Below are positions 51,665-61,842 of a DNA stretch of 64,000 nt, piece by piece. Numbering within the stretch: position 1 is the first letter of the stretch; every line of letters starts with the position of its first letter. A program made the translations under genes and the position numbers. The stretch is from Planctomycetota bacterium (lineage in GTDB: Bacteria; Planctomycetota; Planctomycetia; Planctomycetales; Planctomycetaceae), in the NCBI GenBank assembly GCA_018242525.1, contig JAFEBS010000019.1, forward strand, positions 124,001 through 188,000. The letters are read 5' to 3'. A model generated the notes under the pieces. It saw only the letters and a program-made list of their open reading frames with translations. It did no database searches and was not told the origin of the DNA.

Positions 51665-51846
51665 ACCGCCGGCCAGGGGGATTCCGACGGCGCCGCCTGT
51701 GACGATTGAAGCGAATGTCGCCGGACAAAACGGTCGATTCCGGCGCACACGGCTTCACAACGGCCCACTCCACCGGTCACCATATGGATGCGGTGTCCCG
51801 CGAATTCGACTGGTACGCCCGTGACAGGATCTGAGGAGATCGTTTG

Positions 51847-52698
51847 ATGCGACGATTCATGGTAGTGGCCTGTGCTTTGGTTTGTCTCCAGCTCGAGACT
51901 GTATCGGCACGGGAAATCTTCGTCGACAACCTGGTGGGAAGCGATACGTTTGATGGACTGCTGGATCGTCCGGTGGATTCCGGCAGCGGGCCCGTCCGAA
52001 CTTTGCATCGGGCGATGAAGTTGGTCAAGTTCGGCGACGTGATCACATTGTCGCGCGAAGGTGGCGTCTATTACGACTCGCTGGCGCTGACGGGAACCCG
52101 GAACAGTGGATCGGCCCAGTTTCCGTTCACGATCAACGGGAATGGTGCCACGCTGAGTGGCCTGCGCGCCGTGAATCCACAGGGCTGGCGCAAAGCCGGT
52201 CCCGACTTGTGGAAGCTGACGCTGACTCGCAAGGGATTCTATCGTTTGCTGCGGGACGGACGGCCGCTGCCGGAAACCCGGCACGAAGGGATCAGCCCGC
52301 TCGCGAACCTGCCGGAAGGAAGCTGGACTGCCTGGCAGGGAAGCATTTACTTCCATTCCGATGGTGAGCAGCCAGCCACAGAGGCCTTCTCGTACGCCGC
52401 TGACCAGACGGGACTCTCGTTGTATCAGGTTTCCAACGTGCACATTTCCAACCTGACTCTGCGTGACTTCCGGTTTGATGGCATTAACGCCCAGAACATG
52501 TGTGAAGGAATCACTCTCAGCAACGTCAATTGCATCAACAACGGACGAGCCGGCCTGGCGGTCAGCGGCACGTCACATGTCCAACTCGACGGGGGCAGCA
52601 TGGCGGAAAACGGACGTTTTCAAGTTCGGATCGCCAAGCCCGCAGGAGTGACATTGAACAACGTCACGATGGAAGGTGAGCCAACAATCGTCCCGTAA
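51847..52698 (+). CDS. Secreted right-handed beta-helix protein
   Basis: A 283-residue exported protein: signal RRFMVVACALVCLQLETVSA, then IFVDNLVGSDTFDG, the usual start of pectate-lyase-like right-handed beta-helix proteins, and later parallel coils (NVHISNLTLRDFRFDGINAQ, GITLSNVNCINNGRAGLAVS). Such proteins bind or cleave polysaccharides. The helix here is short, so it may only bind. ATG at 51847 has AGGAGA at good spacing; an in-frame TTG at 51844 precedes it. It is convergent with the next gene. Confidence 0.8.
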   Translation: MRRFMVVACALVCLQLETVSAREIFVDNLVGSDTFDGLLDRPVDSGSGPVRTLHRAMKLVKFGDVITLSREGGVYYDSLALTGTRNSGSAQFPFTINGNGATLSGLRAVNPQGWRKAGPDLWKLTLTRKGFYRLLRDGRPLPETRHEGISPLANLPEGSWTAWQGSIYFHSDGEQPATEAFSYAADQTGLSLYQVSNVHISNLTLRDFRFDGINAQNMCEGITLSNVNCINNGRAGLAVSGTSHVQLDGGSMAENGRFQVRIAKPAGVTLNNVTMEGEPTIVP

Positions 52699-52741
52699 CC
52701 GACGCTGCCACCGTCGGAGAGGATCCGTTTCGGGCGAGCGA

Positions 52742-54529
52742 CTAATAATCTTCGACCGGTTTTGCGTAAGTAAACCCGTCTCCTGCGTCGATGACCTTGT
52801 CCGGCAAGTACCTGACCACCGCATCATGATCTCGTGGCACGTCGGGCTGACCCGGCTGAAGTTTCTTCATCACCAGGACCAGGTCTCTGCACTCGCCTTC
52901 ATGCAGGCGAATACTCTCGGTCGCCATTTGATAACCGCGAGCATAGACACGAACCTGCATCTCTTCGTCGGGCAACATCCGGATTGAGCAAAACTTGCCT
53001 TCGCGGTCGTCCCATCCAACGAGTCCACCATCGCGAACAGGAGATAGCTTCTCATTGGTGTATCGGGCGGAAACTGCAATCTTTGTGACTGGTTTCTGCT
53101 CCGCATCGATTGCGATCACTCGTAACTGCGGGGCCTGGTAACAAACGACTTCCAGATCCTTCAGGTCTTCCTGAATCTCCTTGATCCCCAATTCCTCAAT
53201 TCCGTTGGCAACAAGATCTTGGCCACCTCGACGATACCGCACTGCGACCGGGAATGTGGAATTTAAACTGACATAGATCCGAACCTCTTCCAGGTTGACC
53301 GGAACGACCAGGCTGAATCTCGCATCGGCATCGGGAATTGCCGCACCCTGCCATAAACCGAAAGTGTTCTCGCCAAACCTCCTGCTCAGCCCTCGCAGGA
53401 AAACAGCTTCACCACGAATTGGCTGGCCCGCGCCATTCACGAGGCGGCCACTGACGGTCACATGGGGCTTGGTGACAATCTCGACCGGTGGCTGATCCCA
53501 TCCATCTTTGACAATGACGCCCTGATCATCAAGGATCCATCGTTCCGGGACAAACGTGCGGTCGGTCGCCAGCGGATCATTAAGATCTTTCTCAAACGTG
53601 ATGGAATATTCGTCCGCCGGCAACGGGTCGAAGATAAACCGTCCTTTCGCGTCAGTGATTGCAGATCGAGTCAGATAGGAAGCGATCGGACTCGTGGCGG
53701 GATCTAGATAGCGAACAAGCGGAACGGTCATTCGTGTGAGCTTGATCTCAACGGGAACGCCGGGGACTCCCTTGCCGCTCGGTGTCAGAACGTGCCCCCG
53801 AACGCGATTATCTTCCGCAAGCCGAATTTCGCCCAATTCGCCGCGTTTGGTGTCCAGAACGATTTCAACAATCCCAAACTCCTTCGGAATCACACCAATG
53901 ATCCCGCACCCCTTCTTGGGAAGGCTCAATTGGAATCGTCCATCAGCTCCAGAAACGGTGTCGTTCAAGCAGACTTGATGATCAGCGCCCTCCACACGAA
54001 ATTGTGACATCCCGCGAACTTTGACATTGGCGACTGGCTTCCCCTCGGGTGAGAGCACTATCCCCGTCACTGGTACGGCGTCATACATCGCCGTCCGCTC
54101 AAAGAAATGAGGCGGCGCACCGTCCTGAATGGAAAGGCTGCCGTACACAGTACTGTTGGCATACGACTTGTGCTCGGTGGTCAGCTCGATCGAAAGCTCG
54201 GGGTTGATCGCTTGTTCTTCCGGAAACTCGACAACGTATCTTCCCTCGGCGTCCGACCTGTATGTCGTTTCGGCCATCAATTGCCTGAGAGCTGTTAAGC
54301 AGCGGATCGTGACTCGCACATCAGGAACGCCTTTTCCTGTGTTGTGGTCGATCACGGAACAAACAATGCGCATCGGACCACGTTGCTTCGTGGCCGATGA
54401 TGCCGGCAATTCGTCTGCCATGGACTGAACAGGTCTCACCGCACACGACAGGATCAAGGCCACTGCTACTCGAATTACCCCATTCGCAATTCCATTGCGG
54501 CAGACAGAAGGAAGAGAGCGTATGCGCAT
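52742..54529 (-). CDS. Secreted protein with carboxypeptidase-regulatory-like (Ig-fold) repeats
   Basis: A 595-residue exported protein. The start at ATG 54529 leads into a signal region (NGVIRVAVALILSCAVRPVQS). Several successive CarboxypepD_reg-type beta-sandwich repeats follow: IDHNTGKGVPDVRVTIRC, GIVLSPEGKPVANVKVRG, GHVLTPSGKGVPGVPVEIKL and GRLVNGAGQPIRGEAVFLRG, each with a later DAEGRYVVEFPEE- or DAKGRFIFDPLPAD-like strand. This repeat is common in planctomycete surface proteins. No enzymatic domain is attached. It is divergent from the membrane protein gene at 54625. Confidence 0.83.
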   Translation of the reverse strand: MRIRSLPSVCRNGIANGVIRVAVALILSCAVRPVQSMADELPASSATKQRGPMRIVCSVIDHNTGKGVPDVRVTIRCLTALRQLMAETTYRSDAEGRYVVEFPEEQAINPELSIELTTEHKSYANSTVYGSLSIQDGAPPHFFERTAMYDAVPVTGIVLSPEGKPVANVKVRGMSQFRVEGADHQVCLNDTVSGADGRFQLSLPKKGCGIIGVIPKEFGIVEIVLDTKRGELGEIRLAEDNRVRGHVLTPSGKGVPGVPVEIKLTRMTVPLVRYLDPATSPIASYLTRSAITDAKGRFIFDPLPADEYSITFEKDLNDPLATDRTFVPERWILDDQGVIVKDGWDQPPVEIVTKPHVTVSGRLVNGAGQPIRGEAVFLRGLSRRFGENTFGLWQGAAIPDADARFSLVVPVNLEEVRIYVSLNSTFPVAVRYRRGGQDLVANGIEELGIKEIQEDLKDLEVVCYQAPQLRVIAIDAEQKPVTKIAVSARYTNEKLSPVRDGGLVGWDDREGKFCSIRMLPDEEMQVRVYARGYQMATESIRLHEGECRDLVLVMKKLQPGQPDVPRDHDAVVRYLPDKVIDAGDGFTYAKPVEDY

Positions 54530-54624
54530 TCTTGCAACTCCATTTGTTGAATTTGCATGGCCAGAGACCGCCACGAATCCCTACAATACCCGCCCAATCG
54601 AGACATGCAACAACGAAAGACGGC

Positions 54625-55074
54625 ATGAACGAATCACTGCCAGCCAATCAACACGAAGTCGCCATTGACCCCGTCGTCGTGTATCAGGCGATCGGCCTGT
54701 TTTTGCTGGCAACAATCAGCGGATCATTGGTTTTCCTCATGCACCAGCTTGCGTGGCCATGGTTTGCGGTGTCGTTTTTCGTGGGCGCATTTTCTGGCGT
54801 GATCGTAGGAGCCATGTTTGGCGTCCCGCTGAACTCAACCGTGGCCGCGATGGCGGCAATTGCGGGGCTCCTTGAGGGTGCTTACCAAGGCTGGCAAGCC
54901 TACGGGTTGCTGGGGGCCGTGGTCGGCGGGCCAGCCGGCATTCTGGCCAGCGTTGTGTTGGTGATGCTGACGCTCATGTCGATCAGCGCCGTCGTCATTC
55001 TGTGTGGCGGAAATCCATTCGTGAATGCGTACCCAGAAGAATCTTCCGGGGGCGACGTGGAACGTCCGACTTGA
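54625..55074 (+). CDS. Small polytopic membrane protein
   Basis: A 149-residue protein with about four hydrophobic segments: VVVYQAIGLFLLATISGSLV, WFAVSFFVGAFSGVIVGAMF, AAMAAIAGLLEG and LLGAVVGGPAGILASVVLVM. Gly/Ala-rich helices suggest tight packing. It ends with a charged tail (NAYPEESSGGDVERPT). No family was recognised. ATG at 54625 is used because the upstream part of the open frame (from 54397) overlaps the divergent gene and is not hydrophobic. Confidence 0.65.
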   Translation: MNESLPANQHEVAIDPVVVYQAIGLFLLATISGSLVFLMHQLAWPWFAVSFFVGAFSGVIVGAMFGVPLNSTVAAMAAIAGLLEGAYQGWQAYGLLGAVVGGPAGILASVVLVMLTLMSISAVVILCGGNPFVNAYPEESSGGDVERPT

Positions 55075-55221
55075 AAAAGCCGTGTTGGAAGACCGTTCCA
55101 TCCAGGCATTCATTGAGCTCAGCGATCGTCATTCATTTGGAAACAATCCACTCGACGGACAGAGGCGAGTGTGGCATACTCGACGTCAATCTGATGACAT
55201 CCGAGGGAGGAGTTGAGACCC

Positions 55222-55482
55222 ATGTTAGGCCGTGACGTTCTCTTACAGGAAGCCCTGCTCTTATCGCCGGGAGACCGGGCGCTGCTCGTGAACGCTCTGG
55301 AAGAGAGCCTCGATCACGGCGAATTCGCCACGCCGGAAATCGCCGCCGCCTGGTCGGAGGAAATTGATCGCCGCCTGACCGCCTATCAGCGCGGCGAAAC
55401 AAAGGCGGTGACGGTCGATCAGGCGATGGATCAGATCCGGCAATCATTGGCGGAACGGCGTGCGGGGCAGACCGCGCCGTGA
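55222..55482 (+). CDS. Addiction-module antitoxin (TIGR02574-type)
   Basis: An 86-residue protein with LLQEALLLSPGDRALLVNAL, EESLDHGEFATPEIAAAWSE and EIDRRLTAYQRGETKAVTVD. This matches the short 'addiction module component' family usually placed before a RelE/ParE-type toxin gene. ATG at 55222 lies after a GAGGAG-containing stretch; an in-frame TTG at 55213 is less likely. It overlaps the toxin gene start by four bases (GTGA at 55479-55482), the classic toxin-antitoxin arrangement. Confidence 0.85.
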   Translation: MLGRDVLLQEALLLSPGDRALLVNALEESLDHGEFATPEIAAAWSEEIDRRLTAYQRGETKAVTVDQAMDQIRQSLAERRAGQTAP

Positions 55483-55787
55483 ATCTTCGCCTGTTGCCCG
55501 AATCCGTCGCAGAGGCGAACACCGCCGCGTTGTGGTACGACAAACAGCGTCTCAGCCTCGGGGAAGAGTTCATGGGCGAACTGCAATCGGCGCTGGCAAC
55601 CATCCGGGAGAGTTCGCACGGGATGCCCGTGCTGGAATGCGATTTCGGATCGCAGGTGATTCGTCGTCACTTGCTCAAGTGATTCCCCTATATGGTGGAT
55701 TTCGCGCACCAGGAGGAAGAGTGCCTGATCGTCGCCGTGGCCCACACCCGCCGCCGCCCGCTCTATTGGTCGAACCGCCTCGTATGA
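55479..55787 (+). pseudogene. ParE/RelE-type toxin with in-frame TGA
   Basis: The reading frame starts with GTG at 55479 (NLRLLPESVAEANTAALWYD) and runs 67 codons to VIRRHLLK, then meets TGA at 55680-55682. Translation in the same frame goes on for 34 codons (FPYMVDFAHQEEECLIVAV then AHTRRRPLYWSNRLV) to TGA at 55785. The second part is the normal C-terminal half of plasmid stabilisation toxins, which at this point usually read LLKRFPY, so TGA most simply replaces CGA (Arg). Total length with the Arg would be 102 residues, normal for the family. The toxin is probably inactive, while the antitoxin is intact. Confidence 0.85.
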
Positions 55788-56153
55788 AAAACTCGGGAAG
55801 AAAGAAGCTCCGGTCATGATAATCAAAGCATACGCAGCCGAGCAGCTCCGAACATGATTGACGTAAAATGCACCAGAATCAACCGCCATGGTGCTATTCG
55901 GTGCTGCCAGTTCTGGCAGGAATCTGTTCGTGGGCGATGACTTCTGGCAATCGCGATTTGACTCCGGGGTCAAATCGGCTGATACTGATCTGGTTCGGCT
56001 CCCTTGCCGGATTTGCTCAACACACGAGTCTCCCCTATCAAGGGTGAACCCCGGATGGCAGAATCTCTGATCCCGGAGTTCTGGCCGATTGTTGAGCACT
56101 CCCACCACTTGATGCCCACCTGAAGTTTTAATCCGCTGGCGGAGGTCTGTTCG
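55788..56153. other. 366-base intergenic region with one hairpin
   Basis: This lies between the broken toxin gene and the PSD1 gene. A hairpin CGATTTGAC (55954-55962) / GTCAAATCG (55969-55977) with a six-base loop is present, without a T tract. GGAGG about ten bases before the PSD1 ATG is its ribosome-binding site. No credible reading frame was found. Confidence 0.4.
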
Positions 56154-59100
56154 ATGCGACGTCGGATGCTCTCGTTTGTCATGGCTGGTTTTGCTCTGCT
56201 GTCGGTCACGTCACGGCTCGTGGCTGCCGACCAGAAGATTGAATTCAATCGGGATGTCCGACCGATCCTGTCGAACAACTGCTTCCTGTGTCATGGTCCC
56301 GATCCAAAGCACCGCGAAGGGGGGTTGCGGCTGGATCAACGCGAGGCTGCGATTGCCAGGCTGGAATCGGGTCACAGCGGGATCGTGCCGAGTGATCTGT
56401 CTGCCAGTGAAGTGATCAAGCGGATCACGTCGCAGAATCCCGATGAGCAGATGCCGCCGAAGGCGAGTGGCAAGAGCCTGACGTCCGCCGAAATCAACAT
56501 CCTGAAACAATGGATCGCCGAAGGAGCCGAGTACCAGGGACACTGGGCCTTCCTGGCCCCCGTCCGACGCGATGCTCCCGAAACCAGGTTCAACGGCCAC
56601 GTTCGCAACGAGATCGACAAGTTCATCCTGGCGCGATTGGAAACAGCCGGCCTGCAGCCCACCGCCGAAGCGGACAAGATCTCGCTGCTGCGGCGAGTCA
56701 CCCTGGACCTGACCGGCCTGCCACCCTCACTGTCGGAAGTGGACGCGTTCCTGGCCGACAATTCCCCCGAAGCATACGAGCGAGTCGTCGATCGATTGTT
56801 GTCGTCCGCCCGGTATGGTGAGCACCAGGGTCGCATCTGGCTGGATGCGGCCCGCTATGGGGACACGCACGGCCTGCACCTGGATAATGAACGGTCCCTG
56901 TGGCCGTATCGTGAATGGGTCATCAACGCGCTGAACACCAACATGCCGTTCAACCAGTTCACGATTGAGCAACTGGCGGGGGACCTGATACCGAATGCGA
57001 CGACCTCACAGAAGGTGGCGTCCGGCTTCAATCGCTGTAACGTCACAACCAGCGAAGGGGGCTCGATCAACGACGAAGTGTTGGTCCGCTATGCCGTCGA
57101 CCGGACCGAGGCCCTATCCACGGTCTGGCTGGGCCTGACGCTGAACTGCTGTGTCTGCCACAGCCACAAGTTTGATCCGATCTCCCAGAAGGAATTCTAT
57201 TCACTGTATTCGTACTTTTACTCGATGGCCGATGCGGCAATGGACGGCAATGCCCTGTTGCCACCACCGATCATGAAGCTGCCGCAGCCATCGGACACGG
57301 CGAAGATCAAGGAATTGGACGGCCAGATCGCGGCGACCACTCAAGAGATGGCGGCGGAACTGGCGAAGATTCAGTACGTCGATCCGCTGGAAGGAACTGA
57401 CCCGCCCGTCGATGTGCTGACGGTCCTGCGACAGGAATTCATCTGGATTGACGACGAGCTCCCCAGCGGAGCCCAGGCCCAGGGTGATTCACCATGGAAG
57501 TTTGTCACCAAGGCTGAAGGCCCGGTCTTGTCGGGCGAGAAATCGTCCACCCGCACGGCCGCGGCGCTCTCGCAGCACTTCTTCACCGGTGCGAATCCCG
57601 GCTTGAAAATTGGCGAAGGGGATGTCCTGTTCGCCTATGTTTATCTTGATCCTGCCAATCCTCCGAAGGCTGTCATGCTGCAGTTCAATGACGGTGCCTG
57701 GGAACATCGCGGCAACTGGGGCGATGCCGGCGCGATTCCGTTCGGTGCGGCCAATACTCCCGCCAAGCGACAGATGGGCGACCTGCCGAAAACCGGTGAA
57801 TGGGTTCGTCTGGAAGTCTCGGCCGAACAGGTCGGACTGAAGGCCGGTTCGACCTTGAACGGTTGGGCATTCACGCAATTCGGCGGAACGGCCTATTGGG
57901 ACCGGGCCGGTGTCGTGACACGTTCAACCCCGGTGCAAACCGAATTCAATTCTCAGATCGCCTGGGAGCAATCGGAGTTGCCGACCCCGAAGAAAGAACT
58001 GCCCGGTCACATTCAGGAAGCGATCAAGCAGGATCCTGCCAAGCGGAATCCTGATCAGAAGAAGCAACTGCGGGACTACTTCCTGGAAAACATCAACACC
58101 ACAACCAAGGCCACGTTTGCCGCCTTGCGAACGAAGATCGCGGGCTACAACAAGCAGAAGACCGATATCGATGCGGCGATCCCCGCGACGATGATCAGCG
58201 GCGACCTGCCGACCGAGCGTGAAGCGTTCGTACTGATTCGTGGTGCCTATGACAAGAAGGGCGAAAAGGTCGCACGTGGAGTTCCCTCGATCCTGCCGCC
58301 GCTTCCCGAAGGAGTTCCCAACAACCGGCTGGGTCTGGCCCAGTGGCTGACGGCACCCAATCATCCGCTCACGGCACGGGTCATCGTGAACCGATACTGG
58401 CAGCAATTCTTCGGTACGGGACTGGTCAAGACCGCCGAGGACTTTGGAGCCCAGGGGGTCTGGCCGACTCATCCCGAACTGCTCGACTGGCTGGCGACCG
58501 AGTTCATCCGGACTGGCTGGGATGTCAAGGAGATGCACAAACTGATGGTGATGTCGGGCACCTACCGCCAGGCCTCGAAGGTCACCCCGGAACTGCTGGC
58601 TCGGGATCCCGAGAACCAGTTGCTGGCCCGCGGACCCCGGTTCCGCCTGGATGCCGAGGCGATTCGGGATTCGGTCCTGTCCATCAGCGGCCTGCTGGTG
58701 GAACGCGAAGGGGGCAAGAGCGTGAAGCCGTACCAGCCGGAAGGGGTCTGGGAAGCGGTCGCCTTCGTCGGCAGCAACACCCGCGAGTTCAAGCAGGACA
58801 GCGGCGAAAACCTGTACCGCCGCAGCCTGTACACGTTCTGGAAACGCACATCGCCACCGCCACTGCTGGCCACGTTCGACGCGCCGTCGCGTGAGAACTG
58901 CACGGTTCGGCGACCGCGAACGAATACGCCGTTGCAAGCCCTGGCTCTGATGAACGACAAGCAATACGTGGAAGCCGCGCGCAAGCTGGCCGCGCGGATG
59001 ATGAAGGAAGGGGGATCGACTCCGCAGGATCGCTTGACCTATGGCTTCCGGCTGGCAACCGCCCGGACGCCATCGGCGAAGGAACTGGAAGTCCTGCAGC

Positions 59101-59270
59101 GAACGTTGCAGAAGCAGTTGACGGTCTTCAGTGCCGACAAACCGGCGGCAGAAAAGCTGCTGGCGTATGGGGATTCACCCAAGATTACCGATCTGGATTC
59201 GAGCGAACACGCGGCCTGGACCATGATCGCCAACCTGTTGATCAATCTGGATGAGACAATTACGAAATAG
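56154..59270 (+). CDS. PSCyt1/DUF1549/DUF1553 (PSD1) cytochrome-like protein
   Basis: A 1038-residue exported planctomycete protein (signal [13 protein letters not shown]). The PSCyt1 domain holds haem motif CFLCH at residues 43-47 ([15 protein letters not shown]). DUF1549 follows ([38 protein letters not shown]), with [18 protein letters not shown] near residue 330, a second CxxCH. A central beta-sandwich region (about 420-600) then leads to DUF1553 ([50 protein letters not shown]). It probably takes part in extracytoplasmic redox or polysaccharide degradation. The next gene, a DUF1501 protein, is its usual partner. Confidence 0.95.
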   Translation: MRRRMLSFVMAGFALLSVTSRLVAADQKIEFNRDVRPILSNNCFLCHGPDPKHREGGLRLDQREAAIARLESGHSGIVPSDLSASEVIKRITSQNPDEQMPPKASGKSLTSAEINILKQWIAEGAEYQGHWAFLAPVRRDAPETRFNGHVRNEIDKFILARLETAGLQPTAEADKISLLRRVTLDLTGLPPSLSEVDAFLADNSPEAYERVVDRLLSSARYGEHQGRIWLDAARYGDTHGLHLDNERSLWPYREWVINALNTNMPFNQFTIEQLAGDLIPNATTSQKVASGFNRCNVTTSEGGSINDEVLVRYAVDRTEALSTVWLGLTLNCCVCHSHKFDPISQKEFYSLYSYFYSMADAAMDGNALLPPPIMKLPQPSDTAKIKELDGQIAATTQEMAAELAKIQYVDPLEGTDPPVDVLTVLRQEFIWIDDELPSGAQAQGDSPWKFVTKAEGPVLSGEKSSTRTAAALSQHFFTGANPGLKIGEGDVLFAYVYLDPANPPKAVMLQFNDGAWEHRGNWGDAGAIPFGAANTPAKRQMGDLPKTGEWVRLEVSAEQVGLKAGSTLNGWAFTQFGGTAYWDRAGVVTRSTPVQTEFNSQIAWEQSELPTPKKELPGHIQEAIKQDPAKRNPDQKKQLRDYFLENINTTTKATFAALRTKIAGYNKQKTDIDAAIPATMISGDLPTEREAFVLIRGAYDKKGEKVARGVPSILPPLPEGVPNNRLGLAQWLTAPNHPLTARVIVNRYWQQFFGTGLVKTAEDFGAQGVWPTHPELLDWLATEFIRTGWDVKEMHKLMVMSGTYRQASKVTPELLARDPENQLLARGPRFRLDAEAIRDSVLSISGLLVEREGGKSVKPYQPEGVWEAVAFVGSNTREFKQDSGENLYRRSLYTFWKRTSPPPLLATFDAPSRENCTVRRPRTNTPLQALALMNDKQYVEAARKLAARMMKEGGSTPQDRLTYGFRLATARTPSAKELEVLQRTLQKQLTVFSADKPAAEKLLAYGDSPKITDLDSSEHAAWTMIANLLINLDETITK

Positions 59271-59356
59271 CTTTTGGATCGACTGCAGTATTGCCTGGAC
59301 ACACCAGACGGTTGACCGACAATTTGAGCTGACTGAGAAAACATCGAGAGGAAATC

Positions 59357-60823
59357 ATGGACCCACGACTCGAATACAAGCTGGCAATGACCCGGCGGCA
59401 CTTCTTTGGGAAGTCAGCCTGCGGACTGGGAGCGGCGGCACTGGGGGCCTGCATGAGTCCCAGCATTTTCGCCAATGATCTGGCGTCCGGCACTGCGGGC
59501 ACGCATGGCATCATGCCGGCACTGCATCATGCCCCCAAGGCCAAGCGGATCATCTGGTTGTTCATGGCCGATGGTCCATCCCAACTGGACCTGTGGGATT
59601 ACAAGCCGAAACTGGCCGAGTACTACGACAAGGACCTGCCCGAATCCGTGCGCAACGGCCAGCGTATCACCACGATGACGTCCGGCCAGACCCGTTTTCC
59701 GTGTGCGCCCTCAATCTTCAAATTTGCTCAGCACGGCAAGCATGGCGCCTGGATCAGCGAACTGCTGCCAAACATGGCCGGCGTTGCCGATGACATCTGC
59801 ATCGTCAAGTCGATGCATACGGATGCCATCAACCACGACCCGGCAATCACGTTCATCACGACGGGCAGTGAAATCCCCGGCCGACCGTCGCTGGGGGCCT
59901 GGTTGTCGTACGGCATAGGCAGCCCGAATGACGATCTGCCGGCATTTGTGGTGCTGATTTCGCGACTGGCCCAGGGAGGACAGACGCAGGCGCTGTTCTC
60001 GCGCTTGTGGGGTTCCGGATTCCTGGCCACCAAGCATGCGGGAGTGTCCCTGCGATCGTCGGGCGATCCCGTCCTGTACCTGTCAAACCCACCCGGCGTG
60101 AACAGCGACATTCGTCGCCAGATGCTTGATGGACTCGGTGAGCTGAACCAGGAACGACTGGCCGAACTGGGTGACCCGGAAATCGGCGCCCGTATCGCTC
60201 AGTACGAAATGGCGTTCCGGATGCAGACGTCTGTTCCCGAACTGGTTGATATCTCGAAGGAGCCCAAGCATGTGCTGGAAATGTACGGCGACGAAGTGAC
60301 TCAACCGGGTTCGTTCGCCTACAATTGTCTGCTGGCTCGACGGATGGCCGAGCGGGGTGTCCGGTTCACCCAGGTGTTCCTGCGCGGCTGGGATCACCAC
60401 GGCGGTTTGCCCGGTTCGATTCGCCAACTGGTCAAAGCGGCGGATCAACCCTGTGCGGCGTTGATCAAGGACCTGAAGCAGCGTGGGATGCTGGATGAAA
60501 CCCTGATTGTCTGGGGCGGCGAATTCGGCCGAACGGTTTACAGCCAGGGATCGCTGACCAAGGACAATTACGGTCGCGATCATCATCCGCGCAACTTCAC
60601 GATGTGGCTGGCGGGGGGCGGGATCAAGCCGGGGATTGTCCACGGCGAAACCGACGATTTCAGCTACAATATCACCGAAAAGCCAGTCCATGTTCACGAC
60701 CTGAACGCGACGATCCTGCACCTGCTGGGGATCGATCACGAAAAGTTGACGTATCGCCTGCAGGGCCGTGATTTCCGCTTGACCGACGTTCACGGTAAGA
60801 TCGTGACCGACATCCTGGCGTGA
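59357..60823 (+). CDS. DUF1501 protein (sulfatase/phosphatase-like fold)
   Basis: A 488-residue Tat-exported protein ([20 protein letters not shown]). Conserved stretches of DUF1501 include [71 protein letters not shown] and [20 protein letters not shown]. These Asp/His positions match the metal-binding residues of the alkaline phosphatase/sulfatase superfamily. ATG at 59357 has AGAGGAAATC upstream. It follows the PSD1 gene by 86 bases, the standard pairing in planctomycetes. Confidence 0.95.
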   Translation: MDPRLEYKLAMTRRHFFGKSACGLGAAALGACMSPSIFANDLASGTAGTHGIMPALHHAPKAKRIIWLFMADGPSQLDLWDYKPKLAEYYDKDLPESVRNGQRITTMTSGQTRFPCAPSIFKFAQHGKHGAWISELLPNMAGVADDICIVKSMHTDAINHDPAITFITTGSEIPGRPSLGAWLSYGIGSPNDDLPAFVVLISRLAQGGQTQALFSRLWGSGFLATKHAGVSLRSSGDPVLYLSNPPGVNSDIRRQMLDGLGELNQERLAELGDPEIGARIAQYEMAFRMQTSVPELVDISKEPKHVLEMYGDEVTQPGSFAYNCLLARRMAERGVRFTQVFLRGWDHHGGLPGSIRQLVKAADQPCAALIKDLKQRGMLDETLIVWGGEFGRTVYSQGSLTKDNYGRDHHPRNFTMWLAGGGIKPGIVHGETDDFSYNITEKPVHVHDLNATILHLLGIDHEKLTYRLQGRDFRLTDVHGKIVTDILA

Positions 60824-60883
60824 TGTGATCTGAGCGATGGTGCTGGCATCCGATTCTGAGCGTGCGTCAGCCCAATGGCGTTG

Positions 60884-60955
60884 TGAGCCGCAAGGCGCTA
60901 GCCGCGGGTGTATTCGCGTTCATACACAAAGTACCGGCGGCGAGCGCCACGCTCG
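60884..60955. repeat. Degenerate family E inverted repeat
   Basis: A left arm TGAGCCGCAAGGCGCTAGCC followed by GCGGGTGT (60884-60911) faces a weakly complementary right arm near 60932-60955 (CGGCGGCGAGCGCCACGCTC). It lies between the DUF1501 and SpoU genes. The arms are imperfect, so this is taken to be an old element. Confidence 0.45.
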
Positions 60956-61020
60956 ATCAATCACATCGGAATGCCTGACTTTCCTGTCGGGATTGGGCGA
61001 CTTCTTGCTGGCGGATATTC

Positions 61021-61785
61021 ATGCGGACGAAGGAAGTATCGATTTGTGGTCTGAGCGCAGTTCGTTCGCGCTTCGAGACAGCTCCGCAGACAATCAAGCG
61101 GCTGTTTTTCACCCAGGAAATCGCGCCGCAAATCGGGGACATCTGCCGGGCTTTGGCCGAGGCCCGCGCCGCCTATCGCTGTGTCGAGATCGAAGACCTG
61201 GAACGGATTGCCGGATCCGTTCATCACGGAGGTATCGTCGCGGTCGTGGAACGGCCTCCGTTCCGACCGCCGCAGTTGGACCAGGTCCGCGAATGGGCGG
61301 GGCGCGGCGAAACAATGTTGATCCTGGACTGCATCGGCAACCCGCACAACCTGGGCGCGATCGTCCGTTCGGCCGCATTCTTCGGCGTGACGAAGCTGAT
61401 CCTGGCGGATCATCCTTTAGCGGCGCTGCCCACGGATGCGGCATATCGCGTGGCGGCCGGTGGCCTGGACCACATGGAAATCTTCATCGTCAAATACATG
61501 AACCGCTTTCTGCATGACATCCGCGCATTTTACGAAGTGATCGGTGCGGCGACGGAAGGTGGTCACCCGGACCTGTCGCGCCGATCCAGGAAACCGGTCG
61601 CGCTGGTTCTCGGGAACGAAGAAGAGGGCCTGGCCGAGGAAGTTGCCGCGGAATGTGATCGACTGATCACCATCCCCGGTTGTGGTCGAGTCGAATCGCT
61701 GAATGTCTCGTCCGCCGCCGCTGTGCTGTTGTGGGAATGCACCCGCAGTCGCATTCCGGCACCGGATTCAGCCCACAGGAACTAA
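61021..61785 (+). CDS. SpoU-family RNA 2'-O-methyltransferase
   Basis: A 254-residue SPOUT enzyme. An N-terminal substrate-binding part (STICGLSAVRSRF-like region, VHHGGIVAVVERP) is followed by the knotted methyltransferase domain with all three motifs: CIGNPHNLGAIVRSAAFFG, ALVLGNEEEGLAEE and IPGCGRVESLNVSSAAAVLL. These resemble TrmH/RlmB-type enzymes that methylate ribose in 23S rRNA or tRNA. ATG at 61021 starts the domain cleanly. It is convergent with the TPR gene. Confidence 0.92.
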   Translation: MRTKEVSICGLSAVRSRFETAPQTIKRLFFTQEIAPQIGDICRALAEARAAYRCVEIEDLERIAGSVHHGGIVAVVERPPFRPPQLDQVREWAGRGETMLILDCIGNPHNLGAIVRSAAFFGVTKLILADHPLAALPTDAAYRVAAGGLDHMEIFIVKYMNRFLHDIRAFYEVIGAATEGGHPDLSRRSRKPVALVLGNEEEGLAEEVAAECDRLITIPGCGRVESLNVSSAAAVLLWECTRSRIPAPDSAHRN

Positions 61786-61842
61786 CGCGTCGGGTGGCGG
61801 TGGTCGGTCGCTTTGGACCGCCCACAGAGCGGGCCGCAGTAC

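Noticed and set aside
55680..55682. TGA in the toxin gene as a selenocysteine codon
   Set aside because: The family has Arg here, no SECIS-like hairpin was seen just downstream, and a CGA to TGA change explains it.
55954..55977. Hairpin between the toxin and PSD1 genes as a terminator
   Set aside because: The stem is good, but no T tract follows on either strand, so its role is undecided.
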